A DNA stretch of 64,000 bases, taken from UBA6244 sp963676875. GTDB taxonomy: Bacteria; Bacteroidota; Bacteroidia; Bacteroidales; F082. Shown here one piece after another: positions 1 through 6,995 of this stretch (the stretch's first letter is position 1; every line of letters begins with the position of its first letter). The stretch is from positions 3,100,001-3,164,000 of the forward strand of contig OY781436.1 in assembly GCA_963676875.1 (NCBI GenBank), read 5' to 3'. Made by a program: the position numbers and the translations under genes. A model generated the notes under the pieces. That model made no database searches. It saw nothing but the letters and a program-made list of their open reading frames with translations, and was not told the DNA's origin.

Positions 1-39
1 AAAAAGCCGTGTGCTAACCAACAAACAGCAGAAGAGTGA

Positions 40-412
40 TATTATTTAGGGGGAAGTCGGAAGACGGAAGACGGAAGAGGGAAGTCCGAAGACCGAAGTC
101 GGAAGTCCGAAGTAGGGAGTAGGGGGTCCGATGTCCGAAGATGAAAGTGCCGAAAAAGTGCCGTAGGTACGACCGACCATTAGCCCCGGAATTTATTCCC
201 GGGCGGAAGGAGTGTATAGTATAGAGTAATTAGAAAGGAGCGAGCAATAGCCCGTAGGACTTCAATATCAATAGTATAACGAATACGACAACCCATTTGT
301 CCGTAGGACATGAACAGGAAGTCGGGAGTCGGAAGACGGAAGACGGAAGTCGGAAGACCGAAGTGGGAAGTCGGAAGACCAACCATTAACCCCGGAATTT
401 ATTCCCGGGCAG
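40..412 (+). repeat. Composite palindromic repeat block 1
   Basis: The block holds purine-rich arrays with a 7-bp period (GAAGTCG, GAAGACG, GAAGTCC variants) that alternate with short hairpins. In order there is an imperfect GTGCC-GTA-GGTAC hairpin near 160, a longer palindrome at 183-204 (arms GCCCCGGAAT and ATTCCCGGGC), a degraded GCCC-GTA-GGGC near 250, TGTCC-GTA-GGACA at 299-311, another 7-bp array, and a second copy of the long palindrome ending at 410. The three small hairpins share the core CCGTAGG. Short ORFs across it on the minus strand are products of the repetition and are not called. The arrangement resembles REP-type elements, which is inference. Confidence 0.85.
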
Positions 413-497
413 AGGAGGTATGTTAAATTGAATTTGTTATTTGTTGGCACAAGTGGCAAGCTTACAGAAGCGAAGCTAACAAATTTGTTAGTAACAA

Positions 498-530
498 TTA
501 TGTTAGTTAGTCAAATATTACCTATCTTTG
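498..530 (+). promoter_or_regulatory. Bacteroidota-type promoter of the ATPase gene
   Basis: TATCTTTG at 523-530 matches the Bacteroidota -7 consensus TAnnTTTG, and a TG-rich stretch lies about 20 bases upstream. Transcription would start near 536 and leave a leader of only about 10 nt before the ATG at 546. This argues against the in-frame TTG at 528, which lies inside the promoter motif. Confidence 0.5.
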
Positions 531-545
531 TTGCAAAAATACCAT

Positions 546-1682
546 ATGAATACCCCGTTTATTTTTGGGAAACTGGCCATTGATCAAAACTTTACCAATC
601 GTAAAGCAGAAATAATCAAGTTGAAACAAAACTTCAGTTCAGGCATTAATACCATTCTTATTTCCCCGCGCCGATGGGGCAAATCTTCTCTGGTAAAAAA
701 GGTGGGTGAGGAAGTTGAAGCAGACCATAAGAATATCAGGATGGTTTATTTGGATATGTTCAATATCAGAACGGAAGAGGATTTTTGCAAACGGTTGTCC
801 GAGTCTGTTATCGCATCAGCTTCAAGTAAATTAGAAGAATCGCTCAGCCTCATCAAGAAATTCTTTAAGCAGTGGATTCCAAAAGTAACAATTTCGCCGG
901 ATGCCGTTCAGGAGGTGAGTTTGTCATTAAATTGGGAGGATGTAAAGAAAAATCCCGATGAGATACTCGATTTGGCTGAATTGATTGCCATCGAAAAGCA
1001 GTTAAAACTAGTGATTTGTATTGATGAATTCCAAAACCTTTCCAATTTCAATGATCCTCTGGGTTTTCAAAAGAAAATGCGTTCTCACTGGCAACAGCAT
1101 CAGCATGTATCGTATTGTTTGTATGGCAGTAAAAGGCACATGATGATCGAGGTTTTTACGCATCAATCCATGCCGTTTTACAAGTTTGGAGATTTAATCT
1201 TTTTGCCTAAAATTTCGACGAGTAATTGGAAAATATTTATTCAGGAGCGTTTTAAGTCCACAAACAAAATGATTAACGAAAAGCAGGCAGAGCAGATTGC
1301 CATTCTTGTCGAAAACCACCCCTATTATGTACAACAGTTATCCCAGCTCTGTTGGTTCAGGACATCCCTTGAACTATCGGACGAGGATATTGACTTATCT
1401 ATGGACTCATTGGTCATGCAACTGAGTTTGTTGTTTCTAAATATTACTGAAAGCCTAACAACTACTCAGATCAATTATTTAAAAGCTCTGGTAGACGGAA
1501 CCAGAATGCTTAGTAGCAGAGAAGTGATAAACACCTATCATTTGGGCAGTTCTGCCAACGTTGCCAGAATTAAACAAGCACTGATTAATAAGGAAATAAT
1601 AGACGATCTGGTTGTTGGAAATCCTGAAATCCTGGATCCGGTATATAAATACTGGCTTAAAAATTATTATTTCAGCGGGTAG
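546..1682 (+). CDS. AAA-type ATP-binding protein (ATPase_2/archaeal-ATPase-like)
   Basis: A 378-residue P-loop ATPase. Near the N-terminus (about residue 35-50) it has SPRRWGKSS, a Walker A of the archaeal ATPase/AAA_14-like families in which an RRxGK form is usual. A Walker B, LVICIDEFQN, lies near residue 160. The C-terminal 80 residues look like a winged helix (a segment reading SSREVINTYHLGSSANVARIKQAL), the normal layout of this family. No signal peptide or membrane segment is seen. The cellular role of these ATPases is poorly defined; many are accessory genes. It stands alone between two near-identical repeat copies (145-324 and 1783-1961). I chose the ATG at 546 over the TTG at 528 because of the promoter position. 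Confidence 0.8.
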   Translation: MNTPFIFGKLAIDQNFTNRKAEIIKLKQNFSSGINTILISPRRWGKSSLVKKVGEEVEADHKNIRMVYLDMFNIRTEEDFCKRLSESVIASASSKLEESLSLIKKFFKQWIPKVTISPDAVQEVSLSLNWEDVKKNPDEILDLAELIAIEKQLKLVICIDEFQNLSNFNDPLGFQKKMRSHWQQHQHVSYCLYGSKRHMMIEVFTHQSMPFYKFGDLIFLPKISTSNWKIFIQERFKSTNKMINEKQAEQIAILVENHPYYVQQLSQLCWFRTSLELSDEDIDLSMDSLVMQLSLLFLNITESLTTTQINYLKALVDGTRMLSSREVINTYHLGSSANVARIKQALINKEIIDDLVVGNPEILDPVYKYWLKNYYFSG

Positions 1683-1713
1683 AATTACCTTTTAGTTGTC
1701 TCAATATTGCCAG

Positions 1714-2515
1714 GTAGGGGGGGCGGGAGTCCGAAGTCCGAAGACCGAAGTCGGAAGACCGAAGTAGGGAGTCCGAAGTTGGAAGTGCCGAAAAAGTGCC
1801 GTAGGTACGACCGACCATTAGCCCCGGAATTTATTCCCGGGCGGAAGGAGTATATAGTATAGAGTAATTAGTAAGGAGCGAGCAAAAGCCCGTAGGGCTT
1901 CAATATCAATAGTATAATGAATACGACAACCCATTTGTCCGTAGGACATGAACAGGAAGTCCGTAGTCGGAAGACCGAAGTCGGGAGTCGGGAGTCCGAA
2001 GACCGAAGTTGGAAGTGCCGAAAAAGTGCCGTAGGTACGACCGACCATTAGTCCCGGAATTTATTCCCGGGCGTCTAGAGGGGATTACTTGAATCAGGAA
2101 GTCGGAGAACCAAATTTGCCGATCAACAAAAGCCCAAAAATCCGGCATAGCCCGTAGGGCTTCAACATCAATAGCTTGGGTGTTACGGCAACCTCATTTG
2201 TCCGTAGGACATGAACAGGAAGTCCGGAGACCGAAGACCGGAGTCGGAAGAAGGAAGTTGGAAGACCGAAGACCGACAACAAGACACGCATCAACGTGCC
2301 GTAGGTACGATCGACCATTAGCCCCGGAATTTATTCCCGGGCGAAACGACTGCTGAGCATTATCGCCCGTAGGGCTTCAACATCAATAGCTTGGGTGTTA
2401 CGGCAACCTCATTTGTCCGTAGGACATGAACAGGAAGTCCGAAGACCGAAGATCGAAGTCGGAAGACGGAAGACGGAAGACGGAAGTAGGGGGTCCGAAG
2501 TCCGAAGACCGACAC
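1714..2515 (+). repeat. Composite palindromic repeat block 2
   Basis: This is the same family as the block at 40-412, with three further tandem copies. The long palindrome occurs at 1821-1842, 2051-2072 and 2321-2342. TGTCC-GTA-GGACA occurs at 1936-1948, 2199-2211 and 2414-2426, and GCCC-GTA-GGGC near 1889, 2152 and 2364. Arrays of 7-bp purine units fill the spaces. Two spacer subtypes exist between the GGGC and TGTCC hairpins: one AT-rich, as in block 1, and one containing CTTGGGTGTTACGGC. Element order is constant in every copy. No coding capacity is credible here. Confidence 0.85.
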
Positions 2516-2578
2516 CATGCGCCCACATGCCTCCATCATGAAATTTAGACCCTTTCTAAATTCATTTCTTTCATCTTT

Positions 2579-2596
2579 GTTCGTATATTTGCGAAC
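2579..2596 (+). promoter_or_regulatory. Promoter/operator of the arsR-like gene
   Basis: GTTCG and CGAAC arms flank TATATTTG, which itself fits the TAnnTTTG -7 element. A dyad laid over the promoter is the expected autoregulatory ArsR/SmtB operator. The same arms recur at 2923-2947 before the next gene. Confidence 0.6.
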
Positions 2597-2613
2597 TACG
2601 AATTGACTAAAAC

Positions 2614-2901
2614 ATGGAAACCTATACCGATGACCAACAACGACTTGCCCGCATAGCCAAGGCCTTGGGGCATCCCGTGCGGGTGTATATCATGGACTTC
2701 TTGTCCAAACAGGCATGTTGCTACAGTGGCGATCTGTCGGAATTGCTGCCCATCGCCAAATCCACCCTCAGTCAACACCTCAAAGAACTCAAAGATGCCG
2801 GCCTGATTCAGGGTGAAATAGAAACTCCCAAAATCAGGTATTGCCTCAACAAGGAAAATTGGGAAGAAGCCAAAAGCTTGTTTAATTTATTTTTAAAATA
2901 A
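2614..2901 (+). CDS. ArsR/SmtB-family winged-helix repressor
   Basis: A 95-residue winged-helix regulator. The sequence shows the family layout: an N-terminal helix (QQRLARIAKALGHPVRVYIM), a recognition-helix region (AKSTLSQHLKELKDAGLI) and a wing (GEIETPKIRYCLN). CC occurs at residues 30-31, before the recognition helix, so thiol sensing of As(III)/Sb(III) or a related soft ligand is plausible, although the classical ELCVCDL pair is absent. It heads the operon at 2614-5347, and dyads at 2579-2596 and 2923-2947 are likely binding sites. Family assignment is firm; the inducer is inferred from neighbours. Confidence 0.9.
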   Translation: METYTDDQQRLARIAKALGHPVRVYIMDFLSKQACCYSGDLSELLPIAKSTLSQHLKELKDAGLIQGEIETPKIRYCLNKENWEEAKSLFNLFLK

Positions 2902-2922
2902 AGAAAAAAATTTATAACAATT

Positions 2923-2947
2923 GTTCGTTGTTTCGCGAATAACGAAC
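2923..2947 (+). promoter_or_regulatory. Second GTTCG/CGAAC operator
   Basis: GTTCGTT and AACGAAC arms surround a perfect TTCGCGAA palindrome at 2932-2939. The site lies 14-38 bases before the thioredoxin-like gene and shares its arms with the operator before the repressor gene. It suggests the regulator also acts inside the operon, through an internal promoter or roadblock. Confidence 0.5.
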
Positions 2948-2960
2948 TAAAACAATTCAC

Positions 2961-3197
2961 ATGATGGAAATAAAAGTACTGGGTACGGGATGTGCCAAAT
3001 GCAAATCGTTGGAAAAAGTCACCAGAGAGGCTATTGCCGAAATGAACCTTCAAGCCAACGTGGAAAAAGTTGAGGACATCGTAAAAATCATGGGCTACGG
3101 GGTGCTTTCCACTCCGGCGCTGGTGGTCGATAACCAAATTGTGTTGTCGGGTCGTGTTCCTTCGCTTAAAGAAACCATTCAGTTATTAACCAAATAA
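2961..3197 (+). CDS. Small thioredoxin-like protein (redox-active disulfide protein 2 type)
   Basis: A 78-residue cytoplasmic thioredoxin/glutaredoxin-like protein with the motif GTGCAKCK near the N-terminus (CxxC) and a cis-proline region STPALVV near residue 52, typical of the MTH895/TM0996 small thioredoxin family. These often sit beside ArsR regulators and permeases in Bacteroidota. It probably supplies or receives thiol electrons for the membrane protein at 3631-4329. An alternative ATG lies one codon downstream. It is second in the operon, 59 bases after the repressor gene. Confidence 0.85.
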   Translation: MMEIKVLGTGCAKCKSLEKVTREAIAEMNLQANVEKVEDIVKIMGYGVLSTPALVVDNQIVLSGRVPSLKETIQLLTK

Positions 3198-3208
3198 ACA
3201 CATTAAAA

Positions 3209-3631
3209 ATGAAAAAGTTAGTTGCAATTTTTATGGCTATGGGAGCGATATTGCTCGTTGCCCATCCTTCATTTGCCCAAGCTGACCAAAATCAGGCTGC
3301 CTTAATCGAAAAACAAGGCGCCAAAGTTCAAGTGTATTATTTTCATGGCGACCGCCGTTGCGAAACCTGTAAAGCAGTGGGCAAGGTGTCCAAGGATTTG
3401 ATCGATACCAAATACGGCGACAACAAAAACGTTGAATTCATTGAAGTGAACTACGACGAAGCCGGAAATGAAGCCCTCGTGAAGAAATTTGAAGTCACCG
3501 GATCAAGCCTGTATGTTTACAACCAGGAAAAGGCGCTCAACCTCACCACCTTTGCTTTTCAATACGCCAAAACCAATCCGGCCAAGTTGGAGGCCAAGCT
3601 TGTTAGCCTGATCGACAAAAACCTGAAATAA
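3209..3631 (+). CDS. Exported thioredoxin-like protein, ArsF-like
   Basis: A 140-residue protein with a Sec signal peptide (cleavage after SFAQA, about residue 25) and a thioredoxin-like fold. The motif RRCETCKA places a CxxC near residue 51. The overall pattern (VYYFHGDRRCETC, later FEVTGSSLYVY) fits the family labelled ArsF (nitroreductase subunit of nitro-organoarsenical operons) in annotation systems. The periplasmic location is inferred. Its stop codon overlaps the next start by one base, so the two are translationally coupled. Substrate specificity for organoarsenicals is not shown by the sequence. Confidence 0.75.
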   Translation: MKKLVAIFMAMGAILLVAHPSFAQADQNQAALIEKQGAKVQVYYFHGDRRCETCKAVGKVSKDLIDTKYGDNKNVEFIEVNYDEAGNEALVKKFEVTGSSLYVYNQEKALNLTTFAFQYAKTNPAKLEAKLVSLIDKNLK

Positions 3632-4329
3632 TGGAGTGGTTGCAATCGCTTCTTGAAAATGCCCAGTTTCCCATTGCCACGGCCTTTGTGTTGGGTTTAA
3701 TGACCGCCATCAGTCCGTGTCCCTTGGCTACCAACATCACGGCGGTGGGCTATATAGGCAAGGATTTGGAAAACAAGCGGCGGGTTTTTTATAACGGTCT
3801 GATATACACCTTGGGGCGGGCAACCACCTACACTGTTATCGGGCTCATTTTCTTTTTTGGTGCCAGTCAGTTTAAGGTGTCGGGGTTTATTCAGCATTGG
3901 GGCGAGCGATTGCTGAGTCCGCTGTTGATCATTATCGGTATTTTCATGTTGGGACTTATCCGGATTTCCATTCCCGGACTGGGTCGTTTAACCGAGCGTA
4001 TGGGCAAGAACCTCAACAAAAGTTATTGGGATGTGTTTTTGCTGGGCATTGTCTTTGCCCTGGCCTTCTGTCCTTATAGCGGAGTGCTGTATTTCGGCAT
4101 GCTCATACCCATCACCATCACCAGTGCCTCCGGACTCTTTCTCCCCCTGGTTTTTGCCGTTGCCACCGGATTGCCGGTTATTTTCATTGCCTGGCTCATC
4201 GCTTACTCCATGACAGGAGTAGGGAAATTCTACAACAATGTCAAAACCTTTGAGCTTTGGTTTCGCCGTGTGGTGGCGGTAGTTTTTATTTTGGTGGGCT
4301 TGTATTATGCCTGGGTATTTTATTTTTAA
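3631..4329 (+). CDS. CcdA/DsbD-like membrane thiol transporter, ArsG-like
   Basis: A 232-residue polytopic membrane protein with about six hydrophobic segments. Cys-Pro pairs occur in TM1 (ISPCPLATN) and in a later segment (AFCPYSG); these are the two redox cysteines of CcdA/DsbD-beta proteins, which move electrons across the membrane. The family label ArsG (aromatic arsenical efflux) is used for homologs in this gene order. A cytoplasmic CxxC protein and an exported CxxC protein are encoded immediately upstream, so a transmembrane thiol relay is as good a reading as direct efflux. Confidence 0.75.
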   Translation: MEWLQSLLENAQFPIATAFVLGLMTAISPCPLATNITAVGYIGKDLENKRRVFYNGLIYTLGRATTYTVIGLIFFFGASQFKVSGFIQHWGERLLSPLLIIIGIFMLGLIRISIPGLGRLTERMGKNLNKSYWDVFLLGIVFALAFCPYSGVLYFGMLIPITITSASGLFLPLVFAVATGLPVIFIAWLIAYSMTGVGKFYNNVKTFELWFRRVVAVVFILVGLYYAWVFYF

Positions 4330-5347
4330 AAAAGTGAAGAAAAATCTCCTTATACCTATCGTTGGCTTGCCTGTTTGGCTTTTGCTTTATATGAATTTGC
4401 AACGGTTGAGTGATTATTTCATCGACCGGGTATTGGGCATGAAAGCCGGTGAACACCTCACCGAATCCCTTCGGTTTTTTCTGTTTGAAGTGCCGAAAGT
4501 CATGTTACTTCTGGTGCTGATTATTTTCTTTGTGGGCATCGTTCGCACGTGGTTTACGCCCGAACGAACCCGCAAGGCATTGAAAGGCAAATCGTTGTTT
4601 ACCGGAAACGTGATGGCTGCCTTGCTGGGCATTGTTACCCCCTTTTGTTCGTGTTCGGCCATTCCCCTGTTTTTGGGATTTGTGGAAGCGGGCATTCCCA
4701 TTGGGGTCACCTTTTCGTTCCTGATAGCAGCACCCATGATCAATGAAGTGGCTGTTATTCTGTTGTTTGGCTTGTTTGGCTGGAAGGTAACCTTCATCTA
4801 CATTTTCACCGGATTGCTTATCGCAATTTTCTCCGGATGGCTGATTGGTGTGTTGAAAATGGAGAAGTATGTGGCCGATTGGGTGTTTCAGGTGAAAGCG
4901 GCACATCAGGATGAAACGGATATTAAAATGACCTTTGAACAACGCATACAATCCGGATTGGATGCCGTAAAAGACATAGTTGGGAAGATTTGGGTTTATA
5001 TCCTTATTGGTATTGCCATAGGAGCAGGTGCGCACGGATATGTCCCTGATGATTATTTGTCGCAACTTATGAGCAATGCCCATTGGTACTCGGTTCCATT
5101 GGCCATTTTGATAGGCGTTCCTTTGTATTCCAATGCGGCAGGAATTATTCCCATCGTGAGTGTTTTGATCGAAAAGGGCGTTTCTCTGGGAACTGCCTTG
5201 GCCTTTATGATGTCGGTCATCGGGCTTTCGTTACCTGAGGTGGTCATCCTGAAAAAGGTTTTGAAAATGCCTTTAATTGTTGCCTTCGTGGGCATCGTGG
5301 CTACCGGAATTATTATCGTAGGATATATTTTCAACCTGATTTATTAG
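4307..5347 (+). CDS. ArsP/DUF318-type permease
   Basis: A 346-residue membrane protein of the permease family PF03773 (ArsP, DUF318), with roughly eight membrane segments. The diagnostic motif TPFCSCSAIPLF is present near residue 110, and a second half-repeat (GVPLYSNAAGIIPIVSVL) near residue 265. Campylobacter ArsP exports trivalent organoarsenicals through the conserved cysteines, so efflux of methyl- or aryl-arsenite is the best guess. The ATG at 4307 overlaps the previous gene by 23 bases; a GTG at 4334 would give almost no overlap. It is the last gene of the operon. Confidence 0.85.
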   Translation: MPGYFIFKKVKKNLLIPIVGLPVWLLLYMNLQRLSDYFIDRVLGMKAGEHLTESLRFFLFEVPKVMLLLVLIIFFVGIVRTWFTPERTRKALKGKSLFTGNVMAALLGIVTPFCSCSAIPLFLGFVEAGIPIGVTFSFLIAAPMINEVAVILLFGLFGWKVTFIYIFTGLLIAIFSGWLIGVLKMEKYVADWVFQVKAAHQDETDIKMTFEQRIQSGLDAVKDIVGKIWVYILIGIAIGAGAHGYVPDDYLSQLMSNAHWYSVPLAILIGVPLYSNAAGIIPIVSVLIEKGVSLGTALAFMMSVIGLSLPEVVILKKVLKMPLIVAFVGIVATGIIIVGYIFNLIY

Positions 5348-5348
5348 C

Positions 5349-5381
5349 ATCCTGGCAGGTTTGTCGAAAAACTGTCAGGAT
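5349..5381. terminator. Hairpin between convergent genes
   Basis: The arms ATCCTGGCAG and CTGTCAGGAT form a 10-bp stem with one wobble pair and a 13-base loop. It lies two bases after the permease stop codon. There is no strong T-run, so it may be a weak or bidirectional terminator. Confidence 0.5.
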
Positions 5382-5388
5382 TTCGTGG

Positions 5389-6327
5389 CTAAAAATCCAC
5401 CAGCTCTGTTTCCACGCCTATTTCATGCAAATAATCAAAAAGAATTAATTGCTTCTTCATGCGGGCAATGGTATGAAATTCAGGCATCTTTTTGTAGAAT
5501 TCGGTGGCTTTGGGATAGTTGCCCACGCGTTCGTAGCAAATTCCCAGATTAAAGGCGGCCTCTTTGGAGGGATTGTCTTCGTATATCCGCTTACACAGAT
5601 TTCCCAGTTTCATGATGTTATGATCTTTCAATAGGTCACCTGATCCTTTCCATTCTTCTTTAAGTGCTTTGTCAGAAATTTTTACTTTTTCCAATTGATA
5701 CTTGGCTTCTTCATAATTTACCAAATGGAAACAATTGTTGATTTCGTATTTAAGCGTATTCTCACATGTTTTTACCATGTCCATTAATCCTTTCATTCTT
5801 CTACCGGCCTTTCTTTCCGATTCTTCGTTGTAGCTGATGGTGTCGTAATCCTTGGTCTTATCTGTGTATTGATAACTGATAATGACTTCAGCAACTACCT
5901 TGTTTTTCGGACGAACTTCGAAATAGGGGATGGGGTTGGACAATGCCGACCATGTTTCATAAAACTGATGTTGTTCAATTTCGGTTTCGGCGCTGATTTT
6001 GAAAGACCCACTTACCACCACGCTGGCTTCTTTTGCATTGGTGGCTTTTTCGAACCAGGGCTTGGTCACCCACACGAATGGATTGGTTTCGGGGCTGCCA
6101 CTCACGGGTTTGAATTTTTTATCAAGGGCCTGTTGTACATATCCGTTGATGTCGATAGAGGTTTCTTTTCCGTTGTTTTTCAATGGGTTGAAAAGGATTT
6201 TTCCGCCTTTGAGCTTGATGGGATGTTCCAACTGGTATGATGTGAAAGCTACCTTTTGCGCCGACACGGTCAGGGCAAAAATCATCAGGGTCAGGAAGGT
6301 GGCTGCTGTGATATATCTTTTAAGCAT
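5389..6327 (-). CDS. Exported protein of unknown function with TPR-like tail
   Basis: 312 residues with a clear signal peptide (MLKRYITAATFLTLM..., cleavage after TVSAQ). No family is recognised. The last quarter contains a tetratricopeptide-like unit (AAFNLGICYERVGNYPKATEFYKK, about residues 254-278). The middle region (about 80-180) looks beta-rich. It is the last of three minus-strand genes for exported proteins (9206 down to 5389), each separated by 50-85 bases, so common transcription is possible, although a hairpin lies after the first. Confidence 0.75.
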   Translation of the reverse strand: MLKRYITAATFLTLMIFALTVSAQKVAFTSYQLEHPIKLKGGKILFNPLKNNGKETSIDINGYVQQALDKKFKPVSGSPETNPFVWVTKPWFEKATNAKEASVVVSGSFKISAETEIEQHQFYETWSALSNPIPYFEVRPKNKVVAEVIISYQYTDKTKDYDTISYNEESERKAGRRMKGLMDMVKTCENTLKYEINNCFHLVNYEEAKYQLEKVKISDKALKEEWKGSGDLLKDHNIMKLGNLCKRIYEDNPSKEAAFNLGICYERVGNYPKATEFYKKMPEFHTIARMKKQLILFDYLHEIGVETELVDF

Positions 6328-6378
6328 AGGTTGTCTTTTTTAACAATTTGATCCCGAAGGATGTTTTTTCATACATGA

Positions 6379-6912
6379 CTAATAAACATAAATTAATTTC
6401 CACAGAGAAGCCTCTTTTCGGTTGGGAACAGTGCTGTAATCGCCACTTTCGTCGATAACAAGATAAGTATCGGTGGCTAAATTTTGCAATATGATCCGGT
6501 CATCATTCACCAACACATTCCACCATTTTCCATTGTCCATGGTGATAAACTTTGATCTGGAAAAAAAGACATCTTTTTCATCGGGATTTAACTCGAGTAC
6601 CCAATCGTAGGAGTCGCCCACCTGTGATGCACCCAGATCATGAATCACCATGTGTCGCGAACTTCCCGGAAAAACGATGTTGGCAGGATTGTCGATGGTG
6701 AAATAGCAGAGGGGCATTTCCGCACCTGCATCATACTTAACGGGTGTTTTGGCCATAACTAACCCCGTTTTCTCGTTTAAAATAATGAATGTTTTGTGCT
6801 TATTCTTGATGATATCTTCCTTTCCCGTTACAACGGTTGACATCTGAGAAAACACGGGGGTGCCAATTAAAATCAGGAAAAGAAATGCAATCAGTTTTAT
6901 ACTCGATTTCAT
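6379..6912 (-). CDS. Small exported protein of unknown function
   Basis: 177 residues with a signal peptide (MKSSIKLIAFLFLIL..., cleavage near VFSQ). The mature protein is rich in short beta-strand-like repeats that alternate with Gly/Asp turns (FITMDNGKWWNVLVNDDRIILQNLATDTYLVI), reminiscent of beta-trefoil or ricin-like lectin folds. No conserved motif is strong enough to name a family. It sits between two other exported unknowns. Confidence 0.7.
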   Translation of the reverse strand: MKSSIKLIAFLFLILIGTPVFSQMSTVVTGKEDIIKNKHKTFIILNEKTGLVMAKTPVKYDAGAEMPLCYFTIDNPANIVFPGSSRHMVIHDLGASQVGDSYDWVLELNPDEKDVFFSRSKFITMDNGKWWNVLVNDDRIILQNLATDTYLVIDESGDYSTVPNRKEASLWKLIYVY

Positions 6913-6937
6913 GCGTGTGTTAATTTTAATTTATAGA

Positions 6938-6980
6938 GAAAGGCCTGAATCATCTGTTGGTTAAATAATTCAAGCCTTTC
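6938..6980 (-). terminator. Hairpin terminator after the 736-residue exported protein gene
   Basis: Read on the minus strand, GAAAGGCTTGAAT pairs with ATTCAGGCCTTTC (13 positions, one mismatch) across a loop of about 17 bases, followed by a short pyrimidine-rich stretch. It begins about 15 bases past the stop of the gene at 6996-9206. Confidence 0.55.
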
Positions 6981-6995
6981 ATTTATTGGATTCTG

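Noticed and set aside
528..546. TTG start six codons before the ATPase ATG
   Set aside because: It lies within the TATCTTTG promoter element; the ATG at 546 is better placed.
180..2318. Minus-strand ORFs of 68-80 codons across the first repeat blocks
   Set aside because: They run through palindromes and 7-bp arrays and recur with each repeat copy; composition is that of translated repeat, not of protein.
3897..4213. Short plus-strand ORFs in other frames within the CcdA-like gene
   Set aside because: They are fully inside a clear membrane-protein gene and have no independent features.
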